A DNA stretch of 64,000 nt, from the NCBI RefSeq assembly GCF_000719095.1, contig NZ_JOEH01000002.1:186001-250000 (forward strand), in the 5' to 3' direction. Position numbers and translations under genes: made by a program. Source of the stretch: Streptacidiphilus jeojiense. Its GTDB lineage: Bacteria > Actinomycetota > Actinomycetes > Streptomycetales > Streptomycetaceae. Shown piece after piece: positions 15,730 to 23,983 of the stretch (positions are counted from its first letter, which is position 1; each line of letters opens with the position of its first letter). The notes under the pieces were generated by a model. The model worked only from the letters and a program-made list of their open reading frames with translations. It had not been told where the DNA came from and searched no databases.

Positions 15730-16566
15730 GTGGCCGAGGACAGCAGCTGGATGACGGCGGGGGCCGGGGAGTGCGCGCCCTCGGCCGAACTCCACCCGGA
15801 GATAGCCCACCCTGCGCGCATCTACAACGCACTGATCGGCGGCAAGGACAACTTCGCCGCGGACCGGCTGGTGGCCGAACAGCTGAGCGCGGCCGTCCCG
15901 GAGACGGTCGCCGGGGCCAAGGCCAACCGGGCCTTCCTGGGCCGGGCGGTGCGCGCCGCGGCCGCTCTGGGGGTCCGCCAGTTCCTGGACATCGGCACCG
16001 GCATCCCGACCGCCGGCAACACCCACGAGGTGGCCCAGGCCGTCGACCCGTCCGCCCGGGTCGCCTACGTCGACAACGACCCCATCGTGCTGGCGCACGC
16101 CCGCGCGCTGATGAGCGGGAGCGGCCACGGCGCGACCAGCGTCACCCGGGCCGACCTGCGCGACCCCGAGGCCCTGCTGGCCGCCCCCGGCGTACGCGAC
16201 CTGCTCGACTTCACCGAGCCGGTCGCCCTGATGCTGGTCGCGATCCTGCACTTCATCAGCGACGACGAGGACCCGTACGGCATCGTCAAGCAGTTGGTGG
16301 GGGCGCTGCCCGTCGGGAGCCTGCTGGTGCTCAGCCACGGCAGCGGGGACCTGGTCACCCCGGAGCAGGCCGAGCGCGCCGAGCGCAGCTACGACCCGGC
16401 CGCCGCCGGTATCCACCTGCGGACCAGGGACGACGTCGCCCGCTTCTTCGACGGCCTGACGCTGCTGGACCCCGGCCTGGTCATCGCCCCGCACTGGCGT
16501 CCGGACACCCCGCCGGACGCGGCGGCCGACCGGCTGGGCATCTACACCGGCCTGGCCCGGCTCTGA
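15730..16566 (+). CDS. SAM-dependent methyltransferase of the Methyltransf_19 (DUF574) family
   Basis: A 278-residue protein of an actinobacteria-specific methyltransferase family that is very numerous in Streptomyces. Diagnostic text is HPARIYNALIGGKDNFAADR near the N-terminus, FLDIGTGIPTAGNTHEVAQA as the SAM-binding motif, VAYVDNDPIVLAHARAL as the acidic motif and LMLVAILHFISDDEDPYGIV. Its biological substrates are largely unknown. GTG 15730 is preceded by GGTGGGGGAG; an ATG seven codons later is a weaker choice. It stands alone between the ATP-grasp and FUSC genes. Confidence 0.88.
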   Translation: MAEDSSWMTAGAGECAPSAELHPEIAHPARIYNALIGGKDNFAADRLVAEQLSAAVPETVAGAKANRAFLGRAVRAAAALGVRQFLDIGTGIPTAGNTHEVAQAVDPSARVAYVDNDPIVLAHARALMSGSGHGATSVTRADLRDPEALLAAPGVRDLLDFTEPVALMLVAILHFISDDEDPYGIVKQLVGALPVGSLLVLSHGSGDLVTPEQAERAERSYDPAAAGIHLRTRDDVARFFDGLTLLDPGLVIAPHWRPDTPPDAAADRLGIYTGLARL

Positions 16567-16677
16567 CGGACCGGGCCGCCGACGGAGCGCTGCGTCGGCA
16601 GCCGCGGTTTGACCGCTTTGCCCGACGAAGAGCACCATGATCCAGGAGACGGTCACGACACCAATCCAGGGGATCGT

Positions 16678-19008
16678 ATGCGAGCGGCCCGCCGGGCGTG
16701 GGACGAGCTGTGGGACCGGTACAGCGCCTCCGATCCCGGCCTGATCCGGCTGCTCAACGCGCTCACCACGGTCGGGGCCATCCTGCTCACGCTGGCGGTG
16801 CTGTCGGCCTTCGGCACCCCGGTCCCGCTGCTGGTGGCCGGGGCGCTGACCGGGATGGTGGCCTCGTTCGCGGTCAGCGACCCCACCCCGCGGGAGCAGG
16901 CGGTCACCCTGGGGCTGGGCTACCTGGTCGCACTGGTGGTGGTCGGCCTCGGCGCCGAGCTCTACCGCTACCGGGCCGCCTCCGACCTGGTGTTCCTGGT
17001 CCTGATCTTCTCGGCCGTCTACATCCGCCGGTTCGGCTCCCGGGGCACCGGCATGGGGCTGATCGGCTTCCAGCTGTTCTTCGTCTCCCAGTTCACCCAT
17101 GTCACCCCGGCCGTGCTGCCGCGGATGTACGGGGTGATGACGGTCGCCTTCTGCGCCTCCGCGTGCGTCAGGTTCGGGCTGGTCAGAGCCACGCCGCAGC
17201 GCACCCTGCAGCGGTTGCGGCGGGCCTTCCGCGCACGCCTGGCCGATCTGGTGGACGCACTCACCGAGGTGGCCGGGGCCGCGCCGGGATCCCGCACCGA
17301 GGCCCAGGCGGCGCAGCGGCTGCACACCCGGACCGCGCGGCTGCACCAGTGCGCGCTGATGATCCAGGCCAGGCTGGAGAACGGCGCCGCCGACCCGCGC
17401 ACCGCCTCGCTGATCCAGCGCCGGATCGCCGAGGCCGAGATCGCCGGGGAACGGCTGAGCGTGCTGCTGCTCAAGGCGCTGCTGCAGCAGCCCCGGGCCC
17501 AGGACATCACCCTGGGGCTGCACCTGCCGATGACGCTGCCCGCACCGCTGCTGCCGGGGGCCCCGGAGCGCTCGGAGCGCCCGCAGGGCTCGGAGCGTCC
17601 GGAGCCGGACGACGAGGCCCGTCCGATGGTGCGTGACCTGGCGGCGCTGCGCCGCATGGTGGTCCGGTCCACCTCGGCCGCGCAGGACGAGTCGGCCGGC
17701 GCCTCCGTCGAACGGCTGCTGAAGTACCGCGACGGCGTCGGCCTGCCCGACGCCGTCCCGGCCGACCAGGACGTCCACCGGGCCATGGGCGAGCTGGCCC
17801 GGGCCGTGCTCGGGCTGCGGCTGGCGCTGGGCACGTCCGACGAGCCCGAGGACGAGCCGGAGACCACCCGCTCCACCGAGGAACTGGAGGCCGAGGACGT
17901 CTCGCTGCAAGCCGACGAGGACCGCTCCGAGGAGCGGGTGGGCCTGGACCGTCCCAGCACCAGGACCGCCTTCCAGGTCACCGTGGGCTCCGCGCTGGCC
18001 ATCCTGGGCGGCGAGCTGCTCTCCACACAGCGCTGGTACTGGGCCGTGCTCACCTGCTGGGTGGTGTTCCTGAACACCTCCTCCACCGGCGAGATCCTGG
18101 TGAAGGGCTACCGCAGGCTGGCCGGGACCATCGGCGGGGTGGTGGCCGGCATCGGCCTGGCCGCGCTGGTCGGCGGCAACACCTGGATCGCGTTCGCGCT
18201 GGTCATCCTGTTCATCTTCGGGATGTTCTTCACCGCGCCGCTGTCGTACATGCTGATGTCGTTCTTCGTCACGGCGATGCTCGGGCTGCTCTACACCCTG
18301 CTGCACACCTACAGCGCCTCGGTGCTGCTGCTACGGATCGAGGAGACGCTGCTCGGCGCGGCCTGCGGGCTGATCGCCGCGGTCGTCGTCCTGCCCACCG
18401 ACACCCGCAGCCGCACCGACGACCTGCTGCTGGACGTGTTCGAGCGGCTGCGGTCCTCGCTGGCGCTGAGCGTCGCCGCGCTGGGCGGCCATCCGCCGGG
18501 GGACGACCTGCTGGACGCGGCCCGGGAGTTGGACACCGCCCTGGACAAGCTGCGGGCCTCACTGCAGCCGCTGACCCATCCGGCCAGCCCGCTGCGCAAC
18601 CGCCGCCGCCAGGCCCGGTACGTCCTCGGCCTGTTGGAGACCTGCGCCTACCACGCCCGCAGCCTCGCGGCCACGGCCGGCTTCGTCCCCACCGTGCTGA
18701 CCGGCGACCCCCGGCTGATCGAGGCCGGCGGGCAGTTGGACGCCAACCTCGGCGTCCTCAGCGACTTCGTCCGCAGCGAGGGCGGCACCCGCGGCCGCCT
18801 GAGCAGCGCCGCACCCAGGTTCGCGCCCCCGGCGGATCCGGCCGCCCCGGGGCCCCAGGGCGCGCGGGACGCGGTGGTGACCGCCCGGGTGCTGCGCCAT
18901 CTGCAGCGACTGGACGAGAACATCCTCGCGCTGGGACGCCCGCTGGGGCTGGGCAGCGCGAGCGCCGAGCGCACCGAGGGGGCCGAGCGGGCGGAGGCCG
19001 AGCGCTAG
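16678..19008 (+). CDS. FUSC-family integral membrane protein
   Basis: A 776-residue membrane protein related to the fusaric-acid-resistance / aromatic-acid exporter family. There are two clusters of about six hydrophobic helices. The first is near residues 25-170 (GAILLTLAVLSAFG and LGYLVALVVVGLGAELY). The second is near 420-565 (FQVTVGSALAILGGELLSTQ, then the family motif RWYWAVLTCWVVF and GYRRLAGTIGGVVAG). Between and after them are long cytoplasmic helical domains. Such proteins export toxic aromatic acids or unknown metabolites. ATG 16678 has AGGGGA upstream; a TTG at 16609 would extend it. Confidence 0.8.
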   Translation: MRAARRAWDELWDRYSASDPGLIRLLNALTTVGAILLTLAVLSAFGTPVPLLVAGALTGMVASFAVSDPTPREQAVTLGLGYLVALVVVGLGAELYRYRAASDLVFLVLIFSAVYIRRFGSRGTGMGLIGFQLFFVSQFTHVTPAVLPRMYGVMTVAFCASACVRFGLVRATPQRTLQRLRRAFRARLADLVDALTEVAGAAPGSRTEAQAAQRLHTRTARLHQCALMIQARLENGAADPRTASLIQRRIAEAEIAGERLSVLLLKALLQQPRAQDITLGLHLPMTLPAPLLPGAPERSERPQGSERPEPDDEARPMVRDLAALRRMVVRSTSAAQDESAGASVERLLKYRDGVGLPDAVPADQDVHRAMGELARAVLGLRLALGTSDEPEDEPETTRSTEELEAEDVSLQADEDRSEERVGLDRPSTRTAFQVTVGSALAILGGELLSTQRWYWAVLTCWVVFLNTSSTGEILVKGYRRLAGTIGGVVAGIGLAALVGGNTWIAFALVILFIFGMFFTAPLSYMLMSFFVTAMLGLLYTLLHTYSASVLLLRIEETLLGAACGLIAAVVVLPTDTRSRTDDLLLDVFERLRSSLALSVAALGGHPPGDDLLDAARELDTALDKLRASLQPLTHPASPLRNRRRQARYVLGLLETCAYHARSLAATAGFVPTVLTGDPRLIEAGGQLDANLGVLSDFVRSEGGTRGRLSSAAPRFAPPADPAAPGPQGARDAVVTARVLRHLQRLDENILALGRPLGLGSASAERTEGAERAEAER

Positions 19009-19172
19009 CCGCTGACCGCCGGGCGTCGCAGGGCTCGCGGCCGAACATCCACGAGTGTCGCGCGCCCCCTCCCGCCGGGGCCGACACCTGCCGATAGTGG
19101 GAACAGCGGCGGTCACCGCCCCGCCGCACCCCGCACCGCTCCCGGCCGAACCGCTCGTGAAGGAGCCCGCCC

Positions 19173-20051
19173 ATGGCCACCGAGACCTGGACCCCAGCCC
19201 ACCTCCCCGACCTCTACGGCCGAACGGCCGTGGTGACCGGGGCCTCCGGCGGACTCGGCGCGGACACCGCCCGGGGTCTGGCCGCCGCCGGGGCCCGGGT
19301 CGTCCTGGCGGTGCGCGATCCGGAGAAGGGCCGCGCGGTCGCCGACCGGATCGACGGCGAGACCGAGGTGCGCGCCCTGGACCTCGGCGATCTGGCCTCG
19401 GTCCGCGCCTTCGCCGGGGCCTGGAGCGGACCGCTGGACCTGCTGGTCAACAACGCCGGGATCATGGCCGTCCCGCAGGGCCGCACCGCCGACGGCTTCG
19501 AACTGCAGATCGGCACCAACCACCTGGGCCACTTCGCGCTCACCAATCTGCTGCTGCCGCACATCGTCGGACGGGTCGTCACGGTCTCCTCGGGGCTGGC
19601 CCGGAACGGACGGATCGACCTGGACGACCTCAACTGGGAGCGGCGGCCCTACCGGCCCTGGCGCGCCTACAGCCAGTCCAAGCTGGCCAACCTGCTGTTC
19701 ACCCTGGAGCTCCAGCGCCGGCTGGCGGCCGCCGGCAGCGAGGTGCTGGCCCTGAGCACGCACCCCGGCGTGGCCGCCACCGGGCTGACCCGGTCCATGG
19801 GCCGGCTGCAGTCGGGCTTCATCGGTCTGGGCATCCGTCTGGTCGGCCAGCGGGAACCCGCGTACGGCGCGCTGCCCACGCTCTACGCCGCCACCCAGGA
19901 CCTGCCCGGCGGCAGCTACGTCGGCCCCGGCGGGCGCAGCGGGGAGCGTCCGCGCGAGGAGGAACCCGTCGAAGCGGCCCGCGACCCGGAGCTGGCCCGG
20001 CGGCTCTGGGAGCTGTCCGAGAAGCTGACCGGCACGGCGTTCCCCGGCTGA
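19173..20051 (+). CDS. Short-chain dehydrogenase/reductase
   Basis: A 292-residue NAD(P)-dependent oxidoreductase of the classical SDR fold. Cofactor motif TGASGGLGADTARGLAAAG (with the TGxxxGLG turn), adenine-binding DLGDLASV, structural NNAG, catalytic Ser in VVTVSSGLA and the catalytic pair YSQSK, followed by LANLLFTLELQRR. The overall match is to retinol-dehydrogenase-like (WWOX/RDH) SDRs, also called SDRs of 'oxidoreductase' type in actinomycetes. GAAGGAGCCCGCCC precedes the ATG. A strong hairpin follows downstream. Substrate unknown. Confidence 0.9.
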   Translation: MATETWTPAHLPDLYGRTAVVTGASGGLGADTARGLAAAGARVVLAVRDPEKGRAVADRIDGETEVRALDLGDLASVRAFAGAWSGPLDLLVNNAGIMAVPQGRTADGFELQIGTNHLGHFALTNLLLPHIVGRVVTVSSGLARNGRIDLDDLNWERRPYRPWRAYSQSKLANLLFTLELQRRLAAAGSEVLALSTHPGVAATGLTRSMGRLQSGFIGLGIRLVGQREPAYGALPTLYAATQDLPGGSYVGPGGRSGERPREEEPVEAARDPELARRLWELSEKLTGTAFPG

Positions 20052-20365
20052 AACCTGCCGGCCATGAGTAGATCCCGATCGGTAGGCGTACGACATGTTT
20101 TGGCAGCTTTCCCGTAACGGGCGCAGTGCAGAGTAGTTCTCGGCGGCAGGCGGAGGAGTGAGGAGCGGCTCCCGAACCCCTCGCAGTCGTCGCTGGACCG
20201 CAGCTGCCGTGTCCTGTCCCTCACCCTCGCTCAGGGGGCTGGGGACGGCGCTCGACTGCGGTGGCCCTGTGCGGCTCCCGGGTGGGGGAGCCCCAGCGCA
20301 GACCGGTAGGGTCGGCCCCGGGTGGGGGTCCGGCCCTACCGGCGTCCCTGCACGAACTGAGACGA
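20052..20365. other. 314-base intergenic region between convergent genes
   Basis: No gene is seen. The left half contains CATGTTTTGGCAG (20094-20106), one of three related sites in the window. The right half contains two hairpins, one annotated as terminator (20303-20342) and a smaller one, GGCTCCC...GGGAGCC, at 20273-20292. Confidence 0.6.
20303..20342. terminator. Strong hairpin terminator
   Basis: CCGGTAGGGTCGG (20303-20315) pairs with CCGGCCCTACCGG (20330-20342): thirteen pairs, one of them a G-U, with a 14-base loop. It sits between the convergent SDR gene and response-regulator gene and could serve both. Confidence 0.78.
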
Positions 20366-21046
20366 TCAGCGGCCCGGACGGGTCGGGGTGAGCAGACCGC
20401 GGTTGTAGCCCTCGGCCACCGCGGCGGCGCGGTCGCCGACGCCGAGCTTGGCGTAGATGTTCAGCAGATGGGTCTTGACGGTGGCCTCGGTGATGAACAG
20501 CCCGGCCGCCGCCTGCCGGTTGGTCCGGCCGGCCGCCACCAGTTGCAGCACCTCCAGCTCCCGCTGGCTCAGCGGCCCGGTCTCCGGGGTGCGCACCCGG
20601 TTCATCAGGGTGGCGGCCACGGCGGGGGACAGCACCGCCTGACCGGCCGCCGCCGCCCTGACCGCACGCAGCAGTTCCTCCCGCGGGGCGTCCTTGAGCA
20701 GGTATCCGGTGGCCCCTGCCTCGATGGCGGGCAGGACGTAGCTGTCGGTGTCATAGGTCGTCAGGACCAGGACCCGGACCGGGATGCCGCGCCGGGCCAG
20801 CTCGGTGATCGCGGTCAGGCCGTCCGTGCCCGGCATCCGAAGGTCCATCAGGACCACGTCGGGGCCCAGCTCCTGGGCCAGCCGCACCGCCTCGGCGCCG
20901 TCGCCGGCCTCGCCGAGCACCTCGAAGCCGGAGTCGGCGGCGAACATGCCGATCAGGCCGTCGCGGACCACCGGGTGGTCGTCCACGATCAGCAGCCGGA
21001 TCGGGGCGCCGGTCTCGGTGCGGTTCATCCTCGGATCTCCGTTCAT
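20366..21046 (-). CDS. NarL/LuxR-type response regulator
   Basis: A 226-residue two-component regulator. The receiver domain begins IRLLIVDDHPVVRDGLIGMF, its phosphoacceptor is D68 in VVLMDLRMPG, and the signalling Thr and Lys lie in VLVLTTYDTD and GYLLKDAP. The C-terminal LuxR helix-turn-helix is LSQRELEVLQLVAAGRTNRQ with TEATVKTHLLNIYAKLGV. ATG 21046 overlaps the kinase stop (ATGA), so the pair is translationally coupled. A second ATG at 21028 has a GGAG eight bases upstream and is also plausible. The partner is the kinase at 21043-22323; target genes unknown. Confidence 0.9.
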   Translation of the reverse strand: MNGDPRMNRTETGAPIRLLIVDDHPVVRDGLIGMFAADSGFEVLGEAGDGAEAVRLAQELGPDVVLMDLRMPGTDGLTAITELARRGIPVRVLVLTTYDTDSYVLPAIEAGATGYLLKDAPREELLRAVRAAAAGQAVLSPAVAATLMNRVRTPETGPLSQRELEVLQLVAAGRTNRQAAAGLFITEATVKTHLLNIYAKLGVGDRAAAVAEGYNRGLLTPTRPGR

Positions 21047-22323
21047 GCCGGCACCTCGGTGGGTGCGACGGGGACGCAGGCGGAGACGCCGGTCCCCGCT
21101 CCCGGTTCCGACTCGATCTGCAGGGTTCCGTTCAGGGCCTCGATCCGCTGGCGCATGGCCACCAGTCCGAAGCCCCCGTTCCGGGTCTCGGCCGGCTCCA
21201 GGTCGAGCCGGGCCGGGTCGAAGCCGGTGCCGTCGTCGCGCACGTCCAGGGCGACCTGCTCGCCCAGGTAGGAGAGGGTCACCCCGACCCGGCCCGCGCG
21301 GGCGTGCTTGGCGATGTTGGCCAGCGCCTCCTGCGCGGTGCGCAGCAGCGTCAGCTCGGTCTCCGGCGCCAGCGGCAGGGCCGTCCCGGTGGTGGTCACT
21401 TCGACCCTGACGCCGTTCAGCTCGGACCAGCGGTCGGCCACGTCGGCCAGCGCCCCGCTGAGCCGCGCGGTCTCCAGCGGCTCCGGCCGCAGCGCGTCCA
21501 CCGAGCGCCGGGCCTCGGACAGGCTCTCCCTGGCCAGCCCCTTGGCGGCGGCGATGTGCCGCTCGCGGGCCGCCGGGTCGCTCTCGGCGTGCTCGGCGGC
21601 CTGCAACTGGGTGACGATGCCGGTGAGGCCCTGGGCCAGCGTGTCGTGGATCTCGCGGGCCATCCGCCGCCGTTCGTCGCGGACCCCGGTCTCCCGTGCC
21701 CGCGCCAGCAGTTGGGCGTGCAGGCCCTCGTTGTCGGCCAGGGTCGCCTCCAACTTCCGGTTGGCCGCCGCCAGTTCCTCCAGGGCCTGGCGGCGCTGCT
21801 CGGACTGCTCGCTGCTGCTCTGGTCGCTCCAGGCCAGCCCGCACATGGCCAGCACGTTGACGGCGATGATCAGGCCGGTGGCGGTCAGGCCCAGCGCGCT
21901 GGACCTCGGGATGCCGGCCGCCTGCGCGGTACCGGCCAGCACCGCCACCGCGGCCACCCCGGCCAGCCGCCCGGGCCAGGGCAGCAGCACGAACGCGTAC
22001 GGGTAGCCGACCAGGGCGAAGATCCCGAAGGAGGCGTCCCGCAGCACCAGGGCGCCCATGACCAGCACCAGCCCGGTGAAGAACAGCGCCATCATCCGGG
22101 GCCGTCCGGTCCACCGCGGATGCAGGGTGAACATCCACAGGATCCAGGCCGCAGCCAGGGCGCACAGCGCCAGGTCGATCCGCAGCACCCCGGCCGGCGG
22201 CCGTCCGTCGAAGATCCGGAACCCGGCCAGCACGGCCAGCAGCACATAGGGCACCACGGTCAGCACCGGGGACCAGCGCGGCTCACGTGGATAGGCCCGG
22301 ATGCCTGTCTTCCGACTGGTCAT
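21043..22323 (-). CDS. NarL-type sensor histidine kinase
   Basis: A 426-residue HisKA_3 kinase. Residues about 18-165 hold some five to six membrane segments (VLTVVPYVLLAVLAGF through LIIAVNVLAMCGLAW). A coiled linker (QRRQALEELAAANRKLEATL) leads to the phosphoacceptor H226 in RRRMAREIHDTLAQGL and the ATPase motifs ALANIAKHARAG, DVRDDGTGFDP and GGFGLVAMRQRIE. ATG 22323 has GGAGG six bases upstream; longer ATG starts upstream lack one. No extracytoplasmic sensor domain is present, so it probably senses membrane state or works with the small membrane protein encoded just upstream. Confidence 0.9.
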   Translation of the reverse strand: MTSRKTGIRAYPREPRWSPVLTVVPYVLLAVLAGFRIFDGRPPAGVLRIDLALCALAAAWILWMFTLHPRWTGRPRMMALFFTGLVLVMGALVLRDASFGIFALVGYPYAFVLLPWPGRLAGVAAVAVLAGTAQAAGIPRSSALGLTATGLIIAVNVLAMCGLAWSDQSSSEQSEQRRQALEELAAANRKLEATLADNEGLHAQLLARARETGVRDERRRMAREIHDTLAQGLTGIVTQLQAAEHAESDPAARERHIAAAKGLARESLSEARRSVDALRPEPLETARLSGALADVADRWSELNGVRVEVTTTGTALPLAPETELTLLRTAQEALANIAKHARAGRVGVTLSYLGEQVALDVRDDGTGFDPARLDLEPAETRNGGFGLVAMRQRIEALNGTLQIESEPGAGTGVSACVPVAPTEVPA

Positions 22324-22363
22324 CCGGGCCCTCCGGTTCTGGGTCATCTGCTGCCGCAACAAT

Positions 22364-22822
22364 CTAACCGCGCTGGGCGGTGGCGGCGCCGCCGTCCGCG
22401 AACAGCGAGCGCAGCCGCGCACCGTTGGCGACGACGGCCACCCCGATCAGGGCCAGTCCGCACACGGCCTGGTCGGCCTTCATCCACAGCGGGAACGGCC
22501 CCGGCGCCGCGATGATCGCCACGATGGCGACCACCATCACCGCGGAGATGATCCGCAGCCGCCGGTAGGCCCCGCGCGAGCCGCGTGCGGCCCGGGCGGC
22601 GAGCACGGTGGTGACCAGCGCGCTGGCGACCACGATGGTGCCCCGGATCCAGACCGCCGAGTTCACCACCCCGCTGTGGTTGCGCAGCAGCACGATCGCG
22701 ACCAGGGTGACCACGCTGACGGTCAGGTAGCCGCGCACCAGCAGCGTCAGCCGGCGCAGCGCGGTACGGGTCTCGGGGTGCTCCAGCAGTTCGGAGTCGG
22801 GGGCGGGTGCGGTGGCGTTCAT
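22364..22822 (-). CDS. Small four-helix membrane protein, first gene of the kinase operon
   Basis: A 152-residue protein I do not recognise. Four hydrophobic segments are visible: YLTVSVVTLVAIVLL, WIRGTIVVASALVTTVLAA, IISAVMVVAIVAIIAAP and QAVCGLALIGVAVVANGA. A charged N-terminus (SELLEHPETRTALRRLTLL) precedes them. GAGGGA lies five bases before the ATG. It ends 40 bases before the sensor kinase on the same strand, so it is probably cotranscribed and may be an accessory sensor. No catalytic motif is seen. Confidence 0.7.
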   Translation of the reverse strand: MNATAPAPDSELLEHPETRTALRRLTLLVRGYLTVSVVTLVAIVLLRNHSGVVNSAVWIRGTIVVASALVTTVLAARAARGSRGAYRRLRIISAVMVVAIVAIIAAPGPFPLWMKADQAVCGLALIGVAVVANGARLRSLFADGGAATAQRG

Positions 22823-22956
22823 CTCGGTCCCTCGTTTCGGCGTCCATCGCGTGTCGATCGGATGCCTTCAGACTGGCCCGGGCACCCCCGCCCCCACATC
22901 GACCGATCACCCGTCCCCACGGCTGATCCGCGCACCCCACCGCCCGGATGACCCAC

Positions 22957-22972
22957 TCAACCGATCGGTTGA
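22957..22972. promoter_or_regulatory. 16-bp perfect palindrome (orphan operator)
   Basis: TCAACCGATCGGTTGA is a perfect palindrome resembling the ACCGATCGGT-type sites of TetR-family repressors. It lies about 90 bases before the methyltransferase start at 23050 and about 135 bases upstream of the divergent membrane-protein/kinase operon. No TetR gene is adjacent. Confidence 0.5.
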
Positions 22973-23049
22973 TTCGACGGCCGGCCGGACCGTGCTGCCG
23001 TGCGCCGCAGGGGTGGCAGACTGACGCGGTGTCGACTGGAGCTGATGCG

Positions 23050-23850
23050 GTGCCTGCGGGGCGCCGGATGTCGTTCAATGCCGCTGCGAGCACCTACCGG
23101 CGGGGGCGGCCGCCGTATCCGGAGGCGGTGTTCGAGCTGCTGGGCGGGCGTTGCGGGCTGCGGCCCGGTGCCCGGGTCCTGGAGATCGGCGCCGGTGCCG
23201 GGCTGGCGACCGGGCGGCTGCTGGCCGCCGGGGCGGAGGTGGTCGCGGTCGAACCCGGCCGGAGCCTGGCCGCGATCCTGACCGCCGACCACGGGTCCGA
23301 CCGGCTGGAGGTGGTGGTCTCCGACTTCGAGACCGCCGAACTGCCGGGCGGCTTCGACCTGGCGGTGGTGGCGTCGGCGCTGCACTGGCTGGACCCGGTC
23401 GGCTCGACCGGGAGGATCGGCGAACTGGTCCGGCCCGGTGGATGGCTGGCCGCCTGGTGGACCGACTTCGGCGACACCAACCGGCCGACGGTGTTCCGGG
23501 ACCGGCTCGACGACGTCTACCACGACCTGCTGCCGGCCGAACCCGGCTACCGCGCCAGCCGCTCCTACGCCCTCGACACCGACCGCTGGCGGCGGCAGCT
23601 GACCGCCGGCGGCTGGTTCGAGGACGTCGCCGTCCAGGTCGTCGAGTGGAGCCAGATCCTGACCGCGCAGTCCGCCCGCGACCTCTGGTCGACGTTCCCC
23701 AACATCGCCGAACTGGCCCCGCCGGCCCGCGAGGAGTTCCTGACCCGGCTCGCCGCGATCGTCGACAGCGAGGGCGGCCGGGTCGACGACCCGCGGGTGA
23801 CGGTCGTCTACACCGCCGCCCGCACCGAGCTGGAGGCCGCTGCCGGGTAG
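23050..23850 (+). CDS. Class I SAM-dependent methyltransferase
   Basis: A 266-residue methyltransferase. The conserved opening MSFNAAASTYRRGRPPYPEA is shared by a common bacterial family. It is followed by the SAM motif RVLEIGAGAGLATGRLLAAG, the acidic VVAVEPG, and the motif II/III region FDLAVVASALHWLDPVG with LVRPGGWLAAWW. GTG 23050 has GGAG eight bases upstream; GTG 23029 and ATG 23068 are alternatives, and the domain proper begins at 23068. It is a single-gene unit after the orphan palindrome. Substrate unknown. Confidence 0.85.
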   Translation: MPAGRRMSFNAAASTYRRGRPPYPEAVFELLGGRCGLRPGARVLEIGAGAGLATGRLLAAGAEVVAVEPGRSLAAILTADHGSDRLEVVVSDFETAELPGGFDLAVVASALHWLDPVGSTGRIGELVRPGGWLAAWWTDFGDTNRPTVFRDRLDDVYHDLLPAEPGYRASRSYALDTDRWRRQLTAGGWFEDVAVQVVEWSQILTAQSARDLWSTFPNIAELAPPAREEFLTRLAAIVDSEGGRVDDPRVTVVYTAARTELEAAAG

Positions 23851-23983
23851 GGCGCCGGACCGCGCTTGGGCCGATCGGCTTCCGCCTGCGCTGACACGCC
23901 GTCACGGTCGCCGCGGCGCCGCCCCGGCGCGCCTAGCGTGAGCGCGGTCTGGGTGTGTTCGGCACGGGTGCAGGGAGCGCGGG

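Noticed and set aside
15589..18306. A 905-residue open frame on the minus strand
   Set aside because: It is antisense to the methyltransferase and FUSC genes and is rich in Gly, Gln, Arg and His. This is the usual GC-rich shadow of real genes.
20366..22165. A single 599-residue fused kinase-regulator protein
   Set aside because: The frame covers the response regulator correctly, but its upstream part is the kinase region in a wrong frame. The kinase ends at 21043 with an ATGA overlap, so there are two genes.
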